This document shows positions 38,194-52,359 of a stretch of DNA of 64,000 bases, piece by piece (positions within the stretch are counted from its first letter, which is position 1; each line of letters begins with the position of its first letter). Made by a program: the position numbers and the translations under genes. Location of the stretch: the NCBI GenBank assembly GCA_023382335.1, contig JAMCPM010000006.1, positions 258,372-322,371 on the forward strand, read 5' to 3'. The stretch is from Actinomycetota bacterium (GTDB taxonomy: Bacteria > Actinomycetota > Thermoleophilia > BMS3ABIN01). The notes under the pieces were generated by a model that ran no database searches, was not told where the DNA came from, and worked only from the letters and a program-made list of their open reading frames with translations.

Positions 38194-40275
38194 CTACTTG
38201 CCGTTGACCTGCTCCACGATGCCGGTAGCGATCGAGCTCGGGACCTCTTCATAACGGTCGAACTGCATGGTGTAAACCGCCCTTCCCTGGCTCAGCGAGC
38301 GCAGGTCCGTGGCGTAGCCGAACATCTCCGCCAGGGGGATACGGGCGCGGATGACCTGGGCCTTGCCCCGGGGCTCCATACCCTCGATCTTGCCCCGGCG
38401 TGAATTCAGGTCGCCGATGACGTCGCCCATATATTCCTCCGGGACGACGACCTCGACCTCCATGACCGGCTCAAGCAGGACCGGCTTGGCCTTGGCGACG
38501 CCGGACTTCAGCGCCATCGAGCCGGCGATGCGGAAGGCCATCTCCGAAGAGTCGACGTCGTGATAGGAACCGTCGACGAGCGTCACCTTGACGCCCACCA
38601 TCGGGTACCCGGCCAGGACGCCGTTTTCCATGGCTTCCTTGATGCCCTCGTTGACCGAGGGGATGTATTCCTTGGGAATGACGCCGCCGGAGATCTTCTC
38701 TACGAACTCGTAGCCCTCGCCCGGGGCGGAAGGCTCGAGGTTGATGACAACGTGGCCATACTGGCCGCGGCCGCCGGACTGGCGAACGAACTTGCCGATT
38801 ACCTTCTCGACCGGCTTGCGGATGGTCTCGCGATAGGCGACCTGCGGCTTGCCGACATTGGCGTCGACCTTGAACTCACGCAGCAGGCGGTCGACGATGA
38901 TCTCCAGGTGCAACTCGCCCATGCCGGAGATGACGGTCTGGCCGGTCTCCTCATCGGTGCGGACCTGGAAGGTCGGGTCTTCCTCGGCCAGTTTGTGCAG
39001 CGAGGCGCCCAGCTTCTCCTGGTCGGCCTTGGTCTTGGGCTCGATGGCCACGGCGATAACCGGGTTGGGGAAGTCCATCGACTCCAGAATGATCGGGTCG
39101 CTCTGGTCGCAAAGGGTATCGCCGGTGGTCGTGTACTTAAGACCCACGGCCGCGGCGAGCTCGCCGGCGTAGATGGCGTCGCGCTCCTCGCGCCTGTTGG
39201 CGTGCATCTGCAGGATCCTGCCGATGCGTTCCTTGCGGTCCTTGGTGGCGTTATATACATGGCTGCCCGATTTGAGCGAGCCGGAATAGACCCTGAAATA
39301 TGTGAGTTTGCCGACGAAGGGATCGGTCATGACCTTGAAGGCGAGCGCCGCGAAGGGCTCGTCGTCGGAGGCATTGCGGATCTCCTCGCCCTTGTCGGAG
39401 CTGATGCCCTTGATCGGGGGCACGTCCAGCGGCGACGGCAGATAATCTATGACCGCGTCCAGTAGCGGCTGCACGCCCTTGTTCTTGAAGGCGGTGCCGC
39501 AGAGGACGGGGGTGATGGCGATGGCGTTGGTTGCCTTGCGGATTACTTCCTTGAGGTGCGCCTTGTCGATCTCCTTGCCTTCGACATAGGCTTCCATCAG
39601 TTGGTCGTCGTGGTCGGCGAGCTTCTCGATCATGTGGTTGCGCCATTCCTGCGCGAACTCGGCCATGTCCTCGGGAATCTCTTCCACCTTCCAGGTCTCG
39701 CCCATGTCGCTGTCGTCCCAGACCAGCGCTTTCATCTCTACCAGGTCGATGACGCCGCGGAAGGCTTCCTCGCGGCCGATGGGAAGCTGCACGGCCACCG
39801 GGTTCGCGCCCAAGCGCTTGATCATCATGTCCAGCACCTGGAAGTAATCGGAGCCCATGCGGTCCATCTTGTTCACATAGGCGATGCGCGGGACCATGTA
39901 CTTGTCGGCCTGGCGCCAGACTGTCTCTGACTGGGGCTCGACGCCGCCTACGGAACAGAACAGGGCGATGGCGCCATCGAGGACGCGCAGCGAGCGCTCA
40001 ACCTCGACGGTAAAGTCCACGTGCCCGGGCGTGTCTATAACGTTTATCCGGTAATCTTTCCATTGGCAGGTCGTGGCGGCGGAGGTGATGGTGATTCCCC
40101 GCTCCTGCTCCTGCTCCATCCAGTCCATAACCGCGGCGCCCTCGTGGACCTCGCCGATCTTGTGCGTCCTGCCGGTGTAGAACAGGATGCGCTCGGTGGT
40201 CGTAGTCTTGCCGGCGTCGATATGGGCCATGATGCCGATATTTCTGGTTTTCTCCAAGGAAAACTTACGTGTCAT
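38194..40275 (-). CDS. fusA: Elongation factor G
   Basis: 693 residues from the ATG at 40275, giving the family N-terminus [28 protein letters not shown]-domain motifs [15 protein letters not shown] and NKMDR, and domains II-V with RGQYGHVVI and domain [15 protein letters not shown], are present. An in-frame ATG at 40326 would add 17 Asn/Gln-rich residues; neither start has a strong ribosome-binding site. Translocase of the str operon, between rpsG and tuf. Confidence 0.96.
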   Translation of the reverse strand: MTRKFSLEKTRNIGIMAHIDAGKTTTTERILFYTGRTHKIGEVHEGAAVMDWMEQEQERGITITSAATTCQWKDYRINVIDTPGHVDFTVEVERSLRVLDGAIALFCSVGGVEPQSETVWRQADKYMVPRIAYVNKMDRMGSDYFQVLDMMIKRLGANPVAVQLPIGREEAFRGVIDLVEMKALVWDDSDMGETWKVEEIPEDMAEFAQEWRNHMIEKLADHDDQLMEAYVEGKEIDKAHLKEVIRKATNAIAITPVLCGTAFKNKGVQPLLDAVIDYLPSPLDVPPIKGISSDKGEEIRNASDDEPFAALAFKVMTDPFVGKLTYFRVYSGSLKSGSHVYNATKDRKERIGRILQMHANRREERDAIYAGELAAAVGLKYTTTGDTLCDQSDPIILESMDFPNPVIAVAIEPKTKADQEKLGASLHKLAEEDPTFQVRTDEETGQTVISGMGELHLEIIVDRLLREFKVDANVGKPQVAYRETIRKPVEKVIGKFVRQSGGRGQYGHVVINLEPSAPGEGYEFVEKISGGVIPKEYIPSVNEGIKEAMENGVLAGYPMVGVKVTLVDGSYHDVDSSEMAFRIAGSMALKSGVAKAKPVLLEPVMEVEVVVPEEYMGDVIGDLNSRRGKIEGMEPRGKAQVIRARIPLAEMFGYATDLRSLSQGRAVYTMQFDRYEEVPSSIATGIVEQVNGK

Positions 40276-40459
40276 GTCCTGGCTCTTCTTGTTGTTGTTA
40301 GTGTTTACTGCTGCCTGAGTGCTCATCAAAATCCAAACTTTTCGTTCCGGGAACCCCTCAAACGGTCACCGGATATTTTTACTGACATTCATATTTTGTT
40401 TCCCCCGGGCTTCGATCCTTACACCTGCCGCTTCAAACCGGCGCCTGCTGATTCGCGCC

Positions 40460-40930
40460 TTACCAGCGGTAATGTGCAAAGGCCTTGTTTGCCTGAGCCA
40501 TGCGATAGATATCATCCTTCTTCTTCCAGGCGGAACCCTGGTTGCCGAGCGCTTCGAGGCACTCGTTGGCCAGCCTCTCGGCCATGGTCTTCTCGCGGCG
40601 GTCGCGGGCATAGCCCACGATCCAGCGGATCGCCAGGGTGCGCGCGCGGCGGGAAGGAACCTCGACCGGCACCTGGTAGGTGGCGCCGCCGACCCGGCGG
40701 GACCTGACCTCCAGAGACGGCGTGACCGCGTCGACTGCCTGCTTCAATACCGCGACCGGATCGTCGCCTTTCTTCTCGCCCATGATCTCCAGGGCGCGGT
40801 AAGTGATCTTTTCCGCCGTCGACTTCTTGCCGCCCAGCATCACCTTGTTCACAAACTGGGCTACCAGCTTGCTGTTATAGATGGGGTCGGGAGTGGTCTC
40901 CCGTTTCTGGGCTGCGGCTCGGCGGGGCAT
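40460..40930 (-). CDS. rpsG: 30S ribosomal protein S7
   Basis: 156 residues; [20 protein letters not shown] and [23 protein letters not shown] are diagnostic. 16S rRNA 3' domain organiser and regulator of the str operon in many bacteria. ATG at 40930, eight bases after rpsL. Confidence 0.98.
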   Translation of the reverse strand: MPRRAAAQKRETTPDPIYNSKLVAQFVNKVMLGGKKSTAEKITYRALEIMGEKKGDDPVAVLKQAVDAVTPSLEVRSRRVGGATYQVPVEVPSRRARTLAIRWIVGYARDRREKTMAERLANECLEALGNQGSAWKKKDDIYRMAQANKAFAHYRW

Positions 40931-40938
40931 TTAACTCC

Positions 40939-41307
40939 TTAAGGGGTTTTCACACCGTATTTGGAACGGGCCTGGCGGCGGTCGGTGACCCCCGCTGTAT
41001 CCAGTGCGGCCCGGACTACTTTATAACGCACGCCCGGCAGATCCTTGACGCGGCCGCCCTTTACCAGGACCACGGAGTGCTCCTGAAGGTTATGGCCGAT
41101 GCCGGGAATGTAGGCTGTTACCTCGATGCCGGTGGTGAGACGGACTCGGCAGACCTTCCGCAGAGCCGAGTTCGGCTTCTTGGGAGTGGTCGTATAGACG
41201 CGGGTGCAGACGCCGCGGCGCTGTGGCGCGCCCTTCAGCGCCGGCGTCGATGTCTTCTCGATGCCGGCCTTGCGGCCCTTCCTCACGAGTTGGTTCACTG
41301 TCGGCAT
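40939..41307 (-). CDS. rpsL: 30S ribosomal protein S12
   Basis: 122 residues from [11 protein letters not shown]. The decoding-centre loops [14 protein letters not shown] and [12 protein letters not shown] carry the wild-type lysines associated with streptomycin sensitivity and the Asp that RimO methylthiolates. The ATG at 41307 has AAGGAACC upstream. First gene of the str operon. Confidence 0.98.
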   Translation of the reverse strand: MPTVNQLVRKGRKAGIEKTSTPALKGAPQRRGVCTRVYTTTPKKPNSALRKVCRVRLTTGIEVTAYIPGIGHNLQEHSVVLVKGGRVKDLPGVRYKVVRAALDTAGVTDRRQARSKYGVKTP

Positions 41308-41348
41308 TGGTTCCTTTTGTTTGCCTTTTTTACACACGCAAAAGAGCG

Positions 41349-41449
41349 GCAGACTCCTATTCCCCGTTCGCCGTGGCGTGCGGAGAAGTCTGCAGCTCGG
41401 ATCAACTTACCCAGTTCTTTACAGACTTAAGCGCCCTTCTTTGGGGCGC
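41349..41449 (-). promoter_or_regulatory. Structured 5' leader of the str operon
   Basis: Between the predicted start (about 41451) and the rpsL ATG lie two hairpins. One pairs GCGCCC/GGGCGC (41431-41436 with 41444-41449). The other pairs GCAGACT/AGTCTGC (41349-41355 with 41387-41393) and has an inner GC-rich element. Neither ends in a U-tract. The ~144-base leader could bind a ribosomal protein for feedback control; inferred. Confidence 0.45.
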
Positions 41450-41457
41450 AAGACGGG

Positions 41458-41486
41458 AGTATAGCAAGAGGGGATTTGGGAGTCAA
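41458..41486 (-). promoter_or_regulatory. Promoter of the str-S10-spc-alpha cluster
   Basis: TTGACT (41481-41486), exactly 17 bases, TATACT (41458-41463) on the minus strand. This is the best sigma-70-type promoter in the window and precedes about 20 kb of co-directional ribosomal genes. Its -35 box is one base from the rpoC hairpin. Confidence 0.8.
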
Positions 41487-41487
41487 G

Positions 41488-41511
41488 GGGGCGGCCCGTA
41501 AGGGCCGCCCC
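41488..41511 (-). terminator. Hairpin after rpoC, probable terminator
   Basis: Perfect 10-bp stem GGGGCGGCCC/GGGCCGCCCC with GTAA loop (TTAC on the minus strand), 30 bases past the rpoC stop. No U-tract follows because the str promoter begins at once, so termination efficiency is uncertain. Confidence 0.55.
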
Positions 41512-41540
41512 ATGAAGTTCGACATAGTGAAAGGTCGAGG

Positions 41541-45464
<3,924 letters not shown>

Positions 45465-45546
45465 CGTTCCTCCCGGAGTCTGGAATTTTGTCTGGGAATA
45501 TCTGCTGCCGCCATATCATTAAACGGCGTGTTATCAAGTATGTGTC

Positions 45547-48500
45547 TCATTCTACTTCGACCTCTGCTTCCTCTTCGGCTCCCTCTTCAGCCTGCCCTTC
45601 CACCGTCAGCTCCTGATCGGTCGCCAGCAGCTCGGCCGCCTCTTCGGCTTCTCCCTCCACGCCGGGGCCTTCCTTTTTCTTCAGGCCCTGCGACAGGTCG
45701 ATGCCAAGCTCTTCAGCGGCGCGGCGGAGCTCGTCGTCCTCCTCGATCATCTCGACGCTCTCGCCGGCTTCGGTCTCGATACCGACGTCGAGCCCCAGGC
45801 TCTGCATCTCCTTCAGCAGCACCTTGAACGACTCGGGGATGTTGGGCTCGGGGATGTTCTCGCCCTTGACGATGGCCTCGTAGGCCTTGACGCGGCCGAT
45901 GGTGTCATCGGACTTGATCGTCAGCATCTCCTGCAGCGTGTGGGCGGCGCCGTATGCTTCCAGCGCCCAGACCTCCATCTCGCCGAATCGCTGGCCGCCG
46001 AACTGGGCCTTGCCGCCCAATGGCTGCTGCGTGACCAGCGAGTAGGGACCGGTGGAACGGGCGTGGATCTTGTCGTCCACCAGATGCAGAAGTTTGAGGA
46101 TATACATATAGCCCACGGTGATCTTGTCGCCGTACGGCTGGCCGGTGAGGCCGTTGAACAGCTTCACCTTGCCGGCGGCCGGATTGGGCTCGTCGTTGTT
46201 ATAGGAATAGGTGATCTTCTTCTCAGGGTCGTGCTCGTAGCATTTGATCAGCGCTTCCTCGATCTCGCCGAGGCTGGCGCCGTCGAATACCGGCGTCGCC
46301 ACGTGTACCGGCGCCCGGAAACCGTTGCCGTCGTCCCAGCCGCGCGAGGCGGCCCAGCCCAGGTGCGTCTCCAGGATCTGCCCGATGTTCATACGGGAAG
46401 GAACGCCCAGGGGGTTGAGGATGATGTCCACCGGCGTGCCGTCCTCGAGGAACGGCATGTCCTCTTCGGGGACGATCTTGGAGATGACGCCCTTGTTGCC
46501 GTGGCGGCCGGCCAGCTTGTCGCCCTCGGCGATCTTGCGCTTCTTGGCCACGTAGACACGGACGAGCTTGTTGACTCCCGGGGCGAGGTCGTCGCCGTTG
46601 TCGCGGGAGAATATCTTGACGTCGATGATGCGGCCGCCTTCGCCGTGGGGGACCTTGAGCGAAGTGTCGCGCACTTCGCGGGCCTTCTCCTTGAAGATGG
46701 CGCGGATCAGTTTTTCCTCGGCGGTCAGCTCGGTCTCGCCCTTGGGCGTGACCTTGCCTACCAGCAGATCGCCGGCGTTGACCTCGGCGCCGATGCGGAT
46801 GATTCCGTCTTCATCGAGGTCGGCCAGCGACTCTTCGCTGCGGTTGGGGATATCACGGGTGATCTCCTCGTCGCCGAGCTTGGTGGAGCGGGCCTCGACC
46901 TCGTATTCCTCGATATGGATTGAAGAGAGCACGTCATCCTTGACCAGCCGTTCGCTGAGGATGATAGCGTCCTCGAAGTTGTAGCCTTCCCAGCTCATGA
47001 AGGCGACCAGCAGGTTCTTGCCCAGCGCCATCTCGCCCATGTCGGTGGAGGCGCCGTCAGCCAGCACCGCGCCCTTTTTGACGCGGTCGCCCTCGACCAC
47101 CAGCGGCTTCTGATGCATCAATGTGCCCTGGTTGGAGCGGGTGAACTTTTTGAGCACGTAGACGTCTTCGCCCTTGCTGGTCTCGACGATGATGTGCTCG
47201 GCGTCGATCTCCTTGATCTTGCCGGAGTTCTTGGCCAGGATGACGTCGCCGGTGTCGATGGCGGCGCGGAACTCGATGCCGGTGCCGATCAGCGGCGCCT
47301 GGGATACCAGCAGGGGCACCGCCTGACGCTGCATGTTGGAGCCCATCAGGGCGCGGTTGGCGTCGTTGTGCTCGAGGAAGGGGACCAGCGCTGTCGCCAC
47401 CGAAACGATCTGCTGCGGCGAGACGTCCATGAAGTCGACTTCCTTGGGCTTGACGGTTACTACCTCGCCGTCGCGGGTACGGGCCAGCACGTTCATGTTG
47501 TCCGGGAACTTGCCGGTCTTGGGATTGAACTCGGCGTTGGCCTGGGCGATGACGTACTTGTCTTCCTCGCTGGCGTCCAGGTAAACGATCTCAGTGGTGA
47601 CCTTGCCCTTCTCCACCTTGCGGTAAGGAGTCTGGATGAAACCGAACTCATTCACCGTGGCAAATGACGAGAGCGAGCCGATGAGGCCGATGTTCGGGCC
47701 TTCAGGAGTCTCGATCGGGCACATGCGGCCGTAGTGGGTCGGATGCACGTCGCGGACCTCGATCGGGGCCCGCTCACGCGTCAGGCCGCCGGCGCCCAGG
47801 GCGCTCAGGCGGCGGCGATGCGTCAGGGCGGCCAGGGTATTGGTCTGGTCCAGGAACTGCGACAGCTGTGAGGAGCCAAAGAACTCCTTGAGCGCCGCGA
47901 CCACGGGCCGTATGTTGATAATATGCTGAGGCGTGATAGCGTCGACGTCCTCGGTGGTCATGCGCTCCTTGACCACGCGCTCCATGCGGTAGAGGCCGAT
48001 GCGGAATGCTTCCTGCACCAGCTCGCCGACGGTGCGCAGCCGGCGGTTGCCGAAATGCTCGTACTCGTCGAGGTCGTGGGTGATCTCCTCGCGGGGCATT
48101 CCCTTGGCCTCGGCCGCGAAATCGACCGTATCCTCGGGGATCTCCAGCTTCTCCGGCAAGATGAGCAGAGCGCGGATCAGCTCGAGGATGTCGTCGTTGG
48201 TCAGCGTCCGAACGTCCGGCTTCACATTGAGGCCGAGGCGCGTGTTGAGCTTATAGCGGCCGACCTTGGTCAGGTCGTAGCGCTTGGGGTCGAAGAAGAG
48301 CGCCTTGATCAGCGACTTGGAGCTCTCCAGGCTGGGCGGCTCGCCCGGGCGCTGCTTCTTGAACAGCTCCACCAGCGCCGCTTCCTGGCTCTCGGTAGTG
48401 TCCTTGTCCAGGGTCTTGTCTATGTAAATGGAATTCTTGCCCTTGCCCCAGATCCATTCGGTCTCTTCCTTGCCGTCCTTCTTCCTGGTCTTCTTCTCCA

Positions 48501-49143
48501 GGGCAAACAGCTTGCGGATGTCGTCATCGCCGCCGTAACCCAGCGCGCGCAGCAGCACCGTCACCGGCAGTTTGCGCTTGCGGTCGATGCGGACATTGAC
48601 GATGCCCTTCTTGTCGATCTCGAGCTCCAGCCAGGACCCGCGTGAGGGCATGAGGTTGGCGATGAACATCTGCTTGGCCGAGTCCTTGGGCTCCATGACA
48701 TAAGCGCCCGGGGAACGGACCAGTTGGGTGACGACGACACGCTCGGTGCCGTTGATGATGAAGGTTCCCCACTCGGTCATCATGGGAAAGTCGCCCATGA
48801 ACACCGACTGCTCGCGGATCTCGCCGGTCTCCTTGTTGATGAACCGGACGGTCATGAACAGCGGGGCGGAGTAGTTGCCGTCCTTGTCGCGGCACTCCTC
48901 GATACTGCTGGTCGGGGGCTCGAAATGATGCTCGCCGAACTCGACGGCCAGAGTGCCGGTGTAGTCCTCGATCGGTGAGATGTCAGCGATGGTCTCGCGC
49001 ACGCCTTCATCAAGGAACCACTCGTAGGAACTTTTCTGAATATCGATGAGGTTGGGGACCTCTAAAATCTTTTCGAGTTTGGAGAAGGATCTCCGTGGGC
49101 GGGGACTTACAGCGTAGTCAGACAGTTGCTCCAAAAGGCTCAC
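45547..49143 (-). CDS. rpoB: DNA-directed RNA polymerase subunit beta
   Basis: 1198 residues. The rifampicin-pocket region [20 protein letters not shown] ... [10 protein letters not shown] keeps the key Asp, His and Ser of sensitive enzymes, with Ala where E. coli has Pro in SALGPGG. Catalytic-centre residues and the C-terminal anchor ([22 protein letters not shown]) are present. The last ~50 residues are a Glu/Ala/Val-rich acidic tail. GTG start at 49143. It has its own promoter and is not directly behind rplL as in most bacteria. Confidence 0.98.
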   Translation of the reverse strand: MSLLEQLSDYAVSPRPRRSFSKLEKILEVPNLIDIQKSSYEWFLDEGVRETIADISPIEDYTGTLAVEFGEHHFEPPTSSIEECRDKDGNYSAPLFMTVRFINKETGEIREQSVFMGDFPMMTEWGTFIINGTERVVVTQLVRSPGAYVMEPKDSAKQMFIANLMPSRGSWLELEIDKKGIVNVRIDRKRKLPVTVLLRALGYGGDDDIRKLFALEKKTRKKDGKEETEWIWGKGKNSIYIDKTLDKDTTESQEAALVELFKKQRPGEPPSLESSKSLIKALFFDPKRYDLTKVGRYKLNTRLGLNVKPDVRTLTNDDILELIRALLILPEKLEIPEDTVDFAAEAKGMPREEITHDLDEYEHFGNRRLRTVGELVQEAFRIGLYRMERVVKERMTTEDVDAITPQHIINIRPVVAALKEFFGSSQLSQFLDQTNTLAALTHRRRLSALGAGGLTRERAPIEVRDVHPTHYGRMCPIETPEGPNIGLIGSLSSFATVNEFGFIQTPYRKVEKGKVTTEIVYLDASEEDKYVIAQANAEFNPKTGKFPDNMNVLARTRDGEVVTVKPKEVDFMDVSPQQIVSVATALVPFLEHNDANRALMGSNMQRQAVPLLVSQAPLIGTGIEFRAAIDTGDVILAKNSGKIKEIDAEHIIVETSKGEDVYVLKKFTRSNQGTLMHQKPLVVEGDRVKKGAVLADGASTDMGEMALGKNLLVAFMSWEGYNFEDAIILSERLVKDDVLSSIHIEEYEVEARSTKLGDEEITRDIPNRSEESLADLDEDGIIRIGAEVNAGDLLVGKVTPKGETELTAEEKLIRAIFKEKAREVRDTSLKVPHGEGGRIIDVKIFSRDNGDDLAPGVNKLVRVYVAKKRKIAEGDKLAGRHGNKGVISKIVPEEDMPFLEDGTPVDIILNPLGVPSRMNIGQILETHLGWAASRGWDDGNGFRAPVHVATPVFDGASLGEIEEALIKCYEHDPEKKITYSYNNDEPNPAAGKVKLFNGLTGQPYGDKITVGYMYILKLLHLVDDKIHARSTGPYSLVTQQPLGGKAQFGGQRFGEMEVWALEAYGAAHTLQEMLTIKSDDTIGRVKAYEAIVKGENIPEPNIPESFKVLLKEMQSLGLDVGIETEAGESVEMIEEDDELRRAAEELGIDLSQGLKKKEGPGVEGEAEEAAELLATDQELTVEGQAEEGAEEEAEVEVE

Positions 49144-49200
49144 CCCTCGCGGATGGGATTATTGCAGGGTAATAGGAACGTGCCGAGGCACGAACAAGGA

Positions 49201-49229
49201 AATATAACATAACGGGTTTTCGGAAGCAA
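49201..49229 (-). promoter_or_regulatory. Predicted rpoBC promoter
   Basis: TTGCTT (49224-49229), 17-base spacer, TATATT (49201-49206) on the minus strand. The ~50-base leader contains a small hairpin CGTGC-CGAG-GCACG (49179-49192). The rest of the 49144-49404 gap shows no gene. Confidence 0.55.
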
Positions 49230-49404
49230 GGTAACCCAAATGATTTATTTCAGAATGTGTCCTTCGCGGCCCGGCCCGCATAATTTTTACGGTACCCGGT
49301 GGGCGGGGTTTGAAACACGGGGCGGAGCCGTTTCCAGGAACCGTTTCCCGGACGTCAACAGGAAAGGCCTTAGACAATTCTTCGGGGAAAACCCCTAGAC
49401 GCCG

Positions 49405-51990
49405 TTATCCAAACAGCTCGTAATCGCCTTCGATGAACTTCTGGGCATACTCTTTTACGGCGCCATCACTGGTCAGCATGGCGTCCAGCTGGCGGGTAAA
49501 GGCCATCAACCGGCCGGCCTGGTCGAGCAGGCGCACTGTCTCCTCCTGGCTGATATTCGTGATCGTGGCTGTGATCAGATCGCCCTTGGCCCGGGAAGCA
49601 AACCCGAGATGGTCGAGGATTATCTCCAGCATCTCGATGCGGCGAAGCCGCTTGGAGAGGTCGGCTGCGCCTCCGAGGAAGCGGAAATATATGTGATTGC
49701 TGGCGGCCCGCTGGCTGGCAAAACAGTCGACGACTGTGTAGTGGTAACCAAAACGGACGGCCAGATTCATGTAGAAGTGGGAGATCACAGCCAGGTTGAT
49801 ATCGACATCTTCGAGCAGGGAGCCCGTGCGCATGCTGGCGGTGAAGAAGTCGGAGATGCTGATGGGGACCCCTCCCTTGCGCCAGGCGCCAGGAAAAGAC
49901 ATGCCGTCCAGTATCGCCCTCAGCGGCACCGAGGCCACCTCGTCGACGCCGATGACGTCGCCGGCGCCGGCAGCCAGTCCGGCGCCGATATCGATCACGT
50001 GGATGTTATCCATGAACGGGATGTCCAGCCGTTTCAGCGCCGGCCCGCGCTCGGCGTGCCTCGAGGCTTCGATCAGTTCCCGCATCGATTTTTCATGGAT
50101 GAACCTGAGGATATCGTGGATGGTGCGGCAGTTCTCAGGAGCGAAGTCGTCGGTGAAAGGGTTGACCAGATTCAGAGGCGTGATGTATTTCATCACGAAC
50201 TTGCGGCGCCGGAACTCATACAGCTCCTCGAGTTTGAGGAAGGTGTCGTGCTGCTCGTCGATGATCTCGCGGGCGATCCCCTCATAGACGGTCATGCTGC
50301 CGTCTTCGCCGGCCTGCAGGGTGATCTCGGCGCCGGGCTTCAGCACGGTGGTGGCGACCCTGGTGTTGACCACCGTGGGCACCCGGAACTCGCGGCTGAT
50401 GGAAGCCATGTGGCTGGTGGTGTTGCCGGCGTCGGTGATGATGGCCGCGGCGTAGGGCATCACCCGCGCATAGCGGGGTGAGTCATGCCGGGCCACCAGA
50501 ATCGCGTCCCGCGGGAATTCCTCGAGAGCCTCCGGGGAGCTGGCGAAAAATACCCTGCCGCCGACAGCACCGGGCTGCACGACGTTGCCCTTGTTGTGCA
50601 GGAGCACGTTGTGCCCGGCCGTCGAAGCCTGGCCCGGACCCGCTTCGTGCGGGCCTCGTTCCTCAGCCGCTTCCCGAAGACCCACCGCCGGAGCCGCCCG
50701 CTCGATCCTCAGCGGCCGCGCCTGCAGTATCACCACGCGGCCGTTTGCGTCCAGCGCCCATTCGATATCCTGCGGGCGCCGGTAGAATTCCTCGATGGCC
50801 AGCGCCTTGTGGACGATATCCTCGAGGTCCCTGGGCGCCAGGGAAAAGGCGTGGCGCCTGTCGCCGGCCGTGTCGATCTCACGCACGCCGGCTTCGGCCG
50901 CAAGAGCCGTCATCGTCTCTTTCCTGCCGAGGGTCCTTTGGGCCACCTCGAAGGGAGCGGTCTTCTCTACCACGAACCTGTCGGCGTCAGCCGTGCCCTC
51001 GACCACGGACGGGCCCAACCCCCAGGACGAGTTGATCACCATGACGCTGTCGTCGCCGCCAAGGGGGTCGGCGGTGTAGGCAACGCCGCTGGCGGCGGCA
51101 TCGACCATGGCGACGCAGCCTACCGCCATCCGCAGACTTCCCGGCCGGTAACCCAGCCGCCGCTGGTAAGCCATGGCTTCGTCGGAAAAAAGGCTGGCGG
51201 CTACCCGCCGGTATGCATCCCCGACAGCCGCGGTCTCGGCCGGGACTCCCAGCACCGTTTCGAACTGACCGGCAAAGGAAAAGAAACCATCCTCCTCTTC
51301 GGCGCTGCTTCTGACCGCCACATTGCAGCCGCCGCAGCGGCTGCGGAGCCAATCCAGGGCCACGTTCAGGTCACTTTCAAGGGAAGGCGGAATGCTCCCG
51401 GCAAGGATCCGCTCGCGCAGCCGGCGCCGGCGCCCGGGCTCGTCGCCGTCGCTCTCCAATGAGGCGATGGCCTCACCGAGCTGGTTGTGCCGGATAAATT
51501 CCTCAAAGGCGAAGATCGTCAGCGCAAAGCCGTCAGGGGCCGGCAACCCCAGCCTGTTCCTGATTTCCGCCAGATGAAAATTCTTGCCCCCCACTTCGCG
51601 CGCCATCGCCGGTGTGATCTCCTCGAAGCGGACGGTCAGCCGCTCCAGCGGCCGGGCGTCTCCGGCAACGAGGGATTCGATATGCTCATCGATCTCTTCA
51701 AAGGCGCGCGTGAGCGCAGGGTATGACCTGGCCGTCAGCTGGTTGAAATCCTTCAGCGAGACACGCACGCTCGCGGCCAGGTCGGAGTAGGCCTTGCGCA
51801 GATAGACGATGTCGAAAAGGTAGCCGCCGCTCATGGTCTCGCCCATATCGGTGATGATCTCCAGGGCGCGGCTGTTGTCGTCCATGACCCTCTTGTAAGC
51901 GGCAAAGGCCGCGCGCACGTCGACCGTGCCGCCCTCGTTGCGGCCGGCATACCTTCCCACCAGGGATAGCATTTTCTGCCTGAGTGTCAA
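49405..51990 (-). CDS. PEP-synthase-like phosphotransferase with unrecognised C-terminal half
   Basis: 861 residues. After a helical N-terminal region (1-120) comes a PPDK/PEP-synthase ATP-binding domain: VGGKNFHLAEI (133-143), VRSSAEEEDGFFSFAGQFET (226-245), SSWGLGPSVVEG (321-332), DIEWALD (408-414) and ILQARP (421-426). Then comes the swivelling phosphohistidine domain, with His527 in NTTSHMASISRE. The pyruvate/PEP TIM barrel expected next is not recognisable. Residues 580-861 instead carry IDIGAGLAAGAGDV, FYMNLAVRFGYHYTVVDCF and a helical end. TTG start at 51990 abuts the response regulator stop; ATG at 51972 is an alternative. Substrate unknown. Confidence 0.8.
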   Translation of the reverse strand: MTLRQKMLSLVGRYAGRNEGGTVDVRAAFAAYKRVMDDNSRALEIITDMGETMSGGYLFDIVYLRKAYSDLAASVRVSLKDFNQLTARSYPALTRAFEEIDEHIESLVAGDARPLERLTVRFEEITPAMAREVGGKNFHLAEIRNRLGLPAPDGFALTIFAFEEFIRHNQLGEAIASLESDGDEPGRRRRLRERILAGSIPPSLESDLNVALDWLRSRCGGCNVAVRSSAEEEDGFFSFAGQFETVLGVPAETAAVGDAYRRVAASLFSDEAMAYQRRLGYRPGSLRMAVGCVAMVDAAASGVAYTADPLGGDDSVMVINSSWGLGPSVVEGTADADRFVVEKTAPFEVAQRTLGRKETMTALAAEAGVREIDTAGDRRHAFSLAPRDLEDIVHKALAIEEFYRRPQDIEWALDANGRVVILQARPLRIERAAPAVGLREAAEERGPHEAGPGQASTAGHNVLLHNKGNVVQPGAVGGRVFFASSPEALEEFPRDAILVARHDSPRYARVMPYAAAIITDAGNTTSHMASISREFRVPTVVNTRVATTVLKPGAEITLQAGEDGSMTVYEGIAREIIDEQHDTFLKLEELYEFRRRKFVMKYITPLNLVNPFTDDFAPENCRTIHDILRFIHEKSMRELIEASRHAERGPALKRLDIPFMDNIHVIDIGAGLAAGAGDVIGVDEVASVPLRAILDGMSFPGAWRKGGVPISISDFFTASMRTGSLLEDVDINLAVISHFYMNLAVRFGYHYTVVDCFASQRAASNHIYFRFLGGAADLSKRLRRIEMLEIILDHLGFASRAKGDLITATITNISQEETVRLLDQAGRLMAFTRQLDAMLTSDGAVKEYAQKFIEGDYELFG

Positions 51991-52359
51991 TTACGAAGCT
52001 TCCGCCAGCGCCTTGCTGATCGATTCCTTGAGGTCCTTGATCCTTACCGGTTTGGGGAAGAAATCGAAGACGTCGGCCTTGATCGCCTCGATAGCGACGT
52101 CGAGGTCGGCAAAAGCCGTGATCATGATCACCTTCGTGTCCGGATGCGTCTGCTTGACCGTCCGCAGCACTTCGAGCCCGTCGATTCCTTTCATCTTGAG
52201 GTCGGTGACCACGACGTCGAAATCAGTCTCCTGCAGCCGCTTCAGAGCCGGGTCGGCATTGAGGAAGGTCTCGACTTCATAGCCCTCCTCCTCGAGCGAT
52301 ATCTTCGCCATGTCACCGACGATCTTCTCGTCATCGATGACCATTATCCTTGTGCTCAT
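51991..52359 (-). CDS. Receiver-only response regulator
   Basis: 122 residues, a single CheY-like domain: acidic pocket D9/D10, phospho-acceptor D53 (VVVTDLKMKG), T81 and K103 (FFPKPV). There is no output domain. Its start overlaps the histidine kinase stop (ATGA) and its stop touches the PEP-synthase-like start, so it should be made with both. It may act on the phosphotransferase or the DUF202 proteins by direct contact; inferred. Confidence 0.95.
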   Translation of the reverse strand: MSTRIMVIDDEKIVGDMAKISLEEEGYEVETFLNADPALKRLQETDFDVVVTDLKMKGIDGLEVLRTVKQTHPDTKVIMITAFADLDVAIEAIKADVFDFFPKPVRIKDLKESISKALAEAS

